Origin: DASUNQ01 sp044866775
GTDB taxonomy: Bacteria; Acidobacteriota; Thermoanaerobaculia; Multivoradales; UBA5704
Direction of reading: 5' to 3'
Assembly: GCA_044866775.1 (NCBI GenBank)
Contig: JBIOUG010000090.1
Span: 1-35,782, forward strand
DNA length: 35,782 bases
Below are positions 32,436-35,782 of the stretch, in pieces. Each line of letters starts with the position of its first letter. Within the stretch, counting starts at the first letter, position 1. The notes below the pieces were generated by a model. It saw nothing but the letters and a program-made list of their open reading frames with translations, had not been told where the DNA came from and ran no database searches. The position numbers and the translations under genes were made by a program.

Positions 32436-34376
32436 TCAGATCTCGACCTGCATCCCGATCTCGATCACCCGGTTCGGGGGCAGGTGGAAGAACTGCGTCG
32501 GCATCTGGGCGTTGCGGCCCATGAAGATGAAGAGGCGGTCGAGCAGGCGCCCGAAGAGGCTCTTGGGCCGCGAGAGCACGGTGCTGCGGCTGAGGAAGAA
32601 CGTCGCGCGCATGGGGTCGATCTCGAGCCCCTTCTCGGCGAGGCCGCGGAGCACGGCGGGGATGTCGGGATCCTCCATGAAGCCGTAGCGGGCGACGACG
32701 CGGTAGAAGCCGTGGCCGAGGTCCTCGACCCGGGTCCGCTCGGCGCCGGCGACGTGCGGCACCTCCTCGGTCTTGACGGTCAGGAAGAGGTTCCGCTCGT
32801 GCACCACCCGGTTGTGCTTGAGGTTGTGCAGCAGCGCCGGCGGCGCGCCGGTGGTCTGGCCGGTCAAAAAGATCGCGCTGCCCGGGACGCGCAGGACGTC
32901 GCGGTGCGCCACGTCCTGGATGACCAGCTCGGGAGGCAGGGACCCTTCCGCCAACCGCTTCGCGAGAGCGCTGCGGCCGCGCCGCCAACTGATGAAGGCG
33001 ACGAAGGTCCCGCCCGCGACCGCGAGCGGGAACCAGCCGCCCTGCGCCACCTTGACGATGTTGGCGCCGAAGAAGGCGAGGTCGGCAGTGAGGAAGACCG
33101 CCGTCACCCCCACCGCCATCCACAGCGTCCAGCCCCAGAGCTTCCGCGCCACCACGAAGGCCAGGAGAGTCGTGATGATCATCGTCGTCGTCACCGCGAT
33201 GCCGTAGGCGGCGGCGATGTTGCTCGAGGTGCGGAAGCCGAGCACCAGGACGATCGTCGCCGCCATCAGGGCCCAGTTGGCGAGCGGGATGTAGATCTGG
33301 CCGATCTCCCGCGCCGAGGTGTGGATGATCTCCATCCGTGGCGCGTAGCCGAGCTGAACCGCCTGGCGGGTGAGCGAGAAGACGCCGGAGATGACCGCCT
33401 GCGAGGCGATGACCGCGGCCATGGTGGCGAGGATGAGCAGCGGGACCTGCGCCCAGCCCGGAGCCAGGCGGTAGAACGGGTTGTCCGCCGCCGCCGGGTC
33501 GCGCAGCACCAGCGCCCCCTGGCCGAAATAGTTGAGGAGCAGCGACGGCGCGACGATCGAGAACCAGTCGATCTGGATCGGCGGCTCGCCGAAGTGTCCG
33601 AGGTCGGCGTAGAGCGCCTCGCCGCCGGTGGCGACGAGGAAGACGGCCCCCAGGACCAGGTATCCGGCCACTCCATTACGGGCGAAGAACCGCACGGCGT
33701 GAAGCGGGTTGAAGGCGGCCAGCACCCCCGGCTCCTGCGCGATGCTGACGATGCCGAGGGTCGCGATGGTGACGAACCAGACGAGGATCACGGGCCCGAA
33801 GAGGATCCCGACGCCCGCCGTCCCGCGCCGCTGGAACAGGAAGAGGAGCACCAGGATGACGATCGACACCGGCACGACGTAGGGCTCGAGCTGCGGTGCC
33901 GCGACCTTGAGGCCTTCGACCGCGCCGAGTACCGAGATGACCGGCGTGATCATGCCGTCGCCATAGAGCAGCGCGGCGCCGAATAGCCCGAGCCCGACGA
34001 GCAGCCAGGAGCGCCGCCGCGCCGTGCGCGTGGCGAGCGCCATCATCGCCAGGATGCCGCCCTCGCCCTGGTTGTCGGCGCGCAGCACGTAGACGTGGTA
34101 CTTCAAGGTGACGACGATGACCAGCGTCCAGACGATGAGCGACAGCACCCCCAGCACGTTGGCGCGGTCGACCGGCACCGCGTGCGGGCCGAAGAAGCAC
34201 TCGCGGACGGCGTAGAGGGGGCTCGTCCCGATGTCGCCGTAGACGACGCCGACGGCGGTCAGGCAGAGGAAGGCGAGGCGGCGTGGCGAGAGCTCGCCAT
34301 GGGGGACATGGCCGGCGGGAGTGGCTGCGACCCGGTCGGCTGCGACAGCGGGAGTCGTCGACTGGAGCGAGGTCAA
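32436..34376 (-). CDS. kup: KUP-family potassium uptake transporter
   Basis: 646 residues; proton-coupled K+ importer of the inner membrane. Twelve hydrophobic segments cover the first about 430 residues, starting with the family hallmark GVVYGDIGTSPLYAVRE (43-59). LRADNQGEGGILAMMAL follows. The C-terminal cytoplasmic region of about 190 residues ends in a VIEIGMQVEI strand. The start is a TTG that shares TTGA with the stop of the upstream small gene, a 4-base overlap of the ATGA type, which supports both the start and coupling. Divergent to it lies a KdpD-like kinase. Confidence 0.95.
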   Translation of the reverse strand: MTSLQSTTPAVAADRVAATPAGHVPHGELSPRRLAFLCLTAVGVVYGDIGTSPLYAVRECFFGPHAVPVDRANVLGVLSLIVWTLVIVVTLKYHVYVLRADNQGEGGILAMMALATRTARRRSWLLVGLGLFGAALLYGDGMITPVISVLGAVEGLKVAAPQLEPYVVPVSIVILVLLFLFQRRGTAGVGILFGPVILVWFVTIATLGIVSIAQEPGVLAAFNPLHAVRFFARNGVAGYLVLGAVFLVATGGEALYADLGHFGEPPIQIDWFSIVAPSLLLNYFGQGALVLRDPAAADNPFYRLAPGWAQVPLLILATMAAVIASQAVISGVFSLTRQAVQLGYAPRMEIIHTSAREIGQIYIPLANWALMAATIVLVLGFRTSSNIAAAYGIAVTTTMIITTLLAFVVARKLWGWTLWMAVGVTAVFLTADLAFFGANIVKVAQGGWFPLAVAGGTFVAFISWRRGRSALAKRLAEGSLPPELVIQDVAHRDVLRVPGSAIFLTGQTTGAPPALLHNLKHNRVVHERNLFLTVKTEEVPHVAGAERTRVEDLGHGFYRVVARYGFMEDPDIPAVLRGLAEKGLEIDPMRATFFLSRSTVLSRPKSLFGRLLDRLFIFMGRNAQMPTQFFHLPPNRVIEIGMQVEI

Positions 34377-34609
34377 AGGTGCTTGGCGACCGCCTTCCAG
34401 CCGAAGAGGGAGACCGCGAGGAGGAGAGCGCCGGCGAGGATCGCCAGCGGCGCGAGCATCGGCGCGTCGAGATAATTCGCGTAGATCAATCGGCCGGAGG
34501 CGAGGGCCGAGACGCCGGTCGCGGTCAGATACACTCCGGCAGCGGCGACCGCCGCTCGTTCGAGCGTGCCGTGGCGCTTCCGTGGGTCCGCAGCGATCCG
34601 GCTACGCAT
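34373..34609 (-). CDS. Small two-helix membrane protein coupled to kup
   Basis: 78 residues from the ATG at 34609. Two hydrophobic segments (about 20-38 and 50-68) with a short loop, SGRLIYANYLDAP, between them; the N-terminus is Arg/Lys-rich. Its TGA overlaps the TTG of kup by four bases, so translation is coupled. No family is recognised. It could be an accessory subunit of Kup or an independent small protein. The gap to the divergent kinase is 63 bp, and no clear promoter was found in it. Confidence 0.65.
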   Translation of the reverse strand: MRSRIAADPRKRHGTLERAAVAAAGVYLTATGVSALASGRLIYANYLDAPMLAPLAILAGALLLAVSLFGWKAVAKHL

Positions 34610-34672
34610 CGCGCCCAAGGTAGCGAGCGGCGGCGAAAGAAGTCCGGAAGAGATCCGAAAGAAATCCCGAAC

Positions 34673-35737
34673 ATGCGCCGGCGCCTCGTCCGCTTCGCCC
34701 GCGAGCTCGCGATCGCGATCGCCGCGATCGGCGGCGCGACGGCTGCCGGCTCCCTCCTCGGCCAGAACCCGACGACGATCGCCCTGGTGCTGCTCACTCT
34801 CGTCCTCTTCGTCGCCGCGTGGCGCGGGGTGATGGGCGGGGTGGTGGCGAGCCTGCTGGCGACCGCCTGCCTCAACTTCTTCTTCCTGCCGCCGCTCCAC
34901 ACCTGGACGATCGAGGACCCCGAGAACTGGGTCGCCCTCGTCTGCTTCCTCGTCGCCTCGATCCTCGCCGGGCGGCTCGTCGCCCGCATCCGCCGCGAGG
35001 CGGAGGAGGCGAGGACGCGGCAGCGCGAGATCGAGACGCTCTACCGGAGCGACGCCCACAAGACCTCGCTCCTGCGCGCGGTGTCGCACGACCTGACGAC
35101 GCCGCTGACCGCGATCGCCCTCCAGGCCGCGCGGCTGAAGCGGCAGGCGACGCCCGCGGCGCTGCCGCTCGTCGAGTCGCTCGAAGCGGAGGCGGGACGG
35201 CTGCGGCGCCGCATCGACGCGCTCCTCGCCATGGCCCGTCTCGAGGCCGGCAGCCTGGTCCTGGCGAGCGAGCCGACGCCGCCGGCCGATCTCTTCCGGG
35301 CGGCGCGCGAGAACCTCTCGCTCATCGTCCGCTCGCGGCCGCTCGAGGTGCAGGTCGATCCCCAGTGCCCCGACGTCGAGGTCGATCCGTCGCTGGCGCT
35401 CGAGGTGATCGTCAACCTGGTCGAGAACGCCGACCGGGCCTCGCCTCCCGGGGAGCCGGTCACCCTCCGCGCACGGCGCCACCCGAGCGACGAGCGGCTG
35501 GTCCGGCTGGAGATCCTGGACCGCGGGCCGGGGATCTCCCTGCCCGCCGGGCGGAACGGGGCGGACGCCGCGGCCGAGCCCGCCTCGGACGTGGCGCGCC
35601 GCGGGCTCGGGCTCGAGATCGCGCAGGCGCTGGCCGCCGCGCTCGACGGCGCGGTGCGCTTGGCCGATCGCGCTGGCGGCGGAGCGATGGCGCAGCTCGA
35701 CCTTCCCGCCGCGACGCCGGCGATCACCGAGCCATGA
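34673..35737 (+). CDS. KdpD-like sensor histidine kinase, short form
   Basis: 354 residues from the ATG at 34673. It starts with the KdpD-type four-helix membrane domain (DUF4118; about 12-105), with FFFLPPLHTWTIEDPENW in the loop, then a coiled segment. The HisKA domain has His139 in AVSHDLTTPLTA, and the ATPase domain shows VNLVENADRASP, DRGPGISLP and RGLGLEIAQALA. The cytoplasmic N-terminal KdpD and universal-stress domains of full-length KdpD are absent. It overlaps the next regulator gene by ATGA. Given the divergent kup, a role in potassium or turgor response is likely but inferred. Confidence 0.88.
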   Translation: MRRRLVRFARELAIAIAAIGGATAAGSLLGQNPTTIALVLLTLVLFVAAWRGVMGGVVASLLATACLNFFFLPPLHTWTIEDPENWVALVCFLVASILAGRLVARIRREAEEARTRQREIETLYRSDAHKTSLLRAVSHDLTTPLTAIALQAARLKRQATPAALPLVESLEAEAGRLRRRIDALLAMARLEAGSLVLASEPTPPADLFRAARENLSLIVRSRPLEVQVDPQCPDVEVDPSLALEVIVNLVENADRASPPGEPVTLRARRHPSDERLVRLEILDRGPGISLPAGRNGADAAAEPASDVARRGLGLEIAQALAAALDGAVRLADRAGGGAMAQLDLPAATPAITEP

Positions 35738-35782
35738 GCGCGCGCCCGCGCTCGATCCTCGTCGTCGACGACGAGCCCGCCG
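35734..35782 (+). CDS. Response regulator, partial (N-terminus)
   Basis: Sixteen codons before the window edge. The start ATG overlaps the kinase stop by four bases. The visible ILVVDDEPA is the first strand and acidic pair of a receiver domain. By context it should be the KdpE-like partner of the kinase; the output domain lies outside the window. Confidence 0.85.
   Translation, partial: MSARPRSILVVDDEPA

Overview
The window is GC-rich with a strong G/C bias at third codon positions, and it is densely packed on both strands. No rRNA, tRNA, CRISPR array or complete mobile element was seen. The gene set is serine/threonine kinases with extracellular PD40 propellers, secreted BNR-propeller and carboxypeptidase-regulatory-like proteins, a protease-propeller-barrel protein, an exosortase H pair, and a single-chain 2-oxo acid dehydrogenase E1. 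This suggests a Gram-negative (diderm) bacterium of the Acidobacteriota, perhaps near Thermoanaerobaculia. That placement is inference from gene content; no marker gene is present.

Left part (1-13.1 kb), mostly cell-envelope and secreted functions: an outer-membrane barrel coupled to a gene that runs off the left edge; an orphan small gene; an L,D-transpeptidase-like protein; an LCM-family methyltransferase; a large secreted gluzincin/TolB-propeller/barrel protein; two overlapping exported amidohydrolases, the second without the HxH metal motif; a Cys-rich secreted protein; and a large carboxypeptidase-regulatory-like repeat protein. A frameshifted gene remnant lies at 13.15-13.38 kb.

Middle (13.4-25.4 kb): a fused E1 alpha-beta dehydrogenase, a NarL-type two-component pair, a secreted TQGYWKTH protein, a PknB-type kinase with a PD40 sensor, an alpha/beta hydrolase, and two decayed tandem BNR-propeller genes followed by a 56-residue zinc-ribbon protein.

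Right part (25.4-35.8 kb): phosphofructokinase divergent from an Hsp20 gene, with three copies of a GATCTTAG-like motif between them; a leftward cluster of RHH antitoxin, MazF toxin, exosortase H and its membrane partner; a tight pyrR-pyrB-pyrC operon; a Uma2-family protein; and a potassium module made of kup, a small overlapping membrane protein and, divergently, a short KdpD-like kinase with the start of its response regulator.

No single cassette stands out as a clearly new system. The best leads are the motif array between pfk and hsp20, the exosortase H cluster that shares a strand with a toxin-antitoxin pair, the small protein coupled to kup beside a truncated KdpD-like kinase, the amidohydrolase that lost its metal ligands, and the possible PyrR-loop hairpin over the pyrR start.
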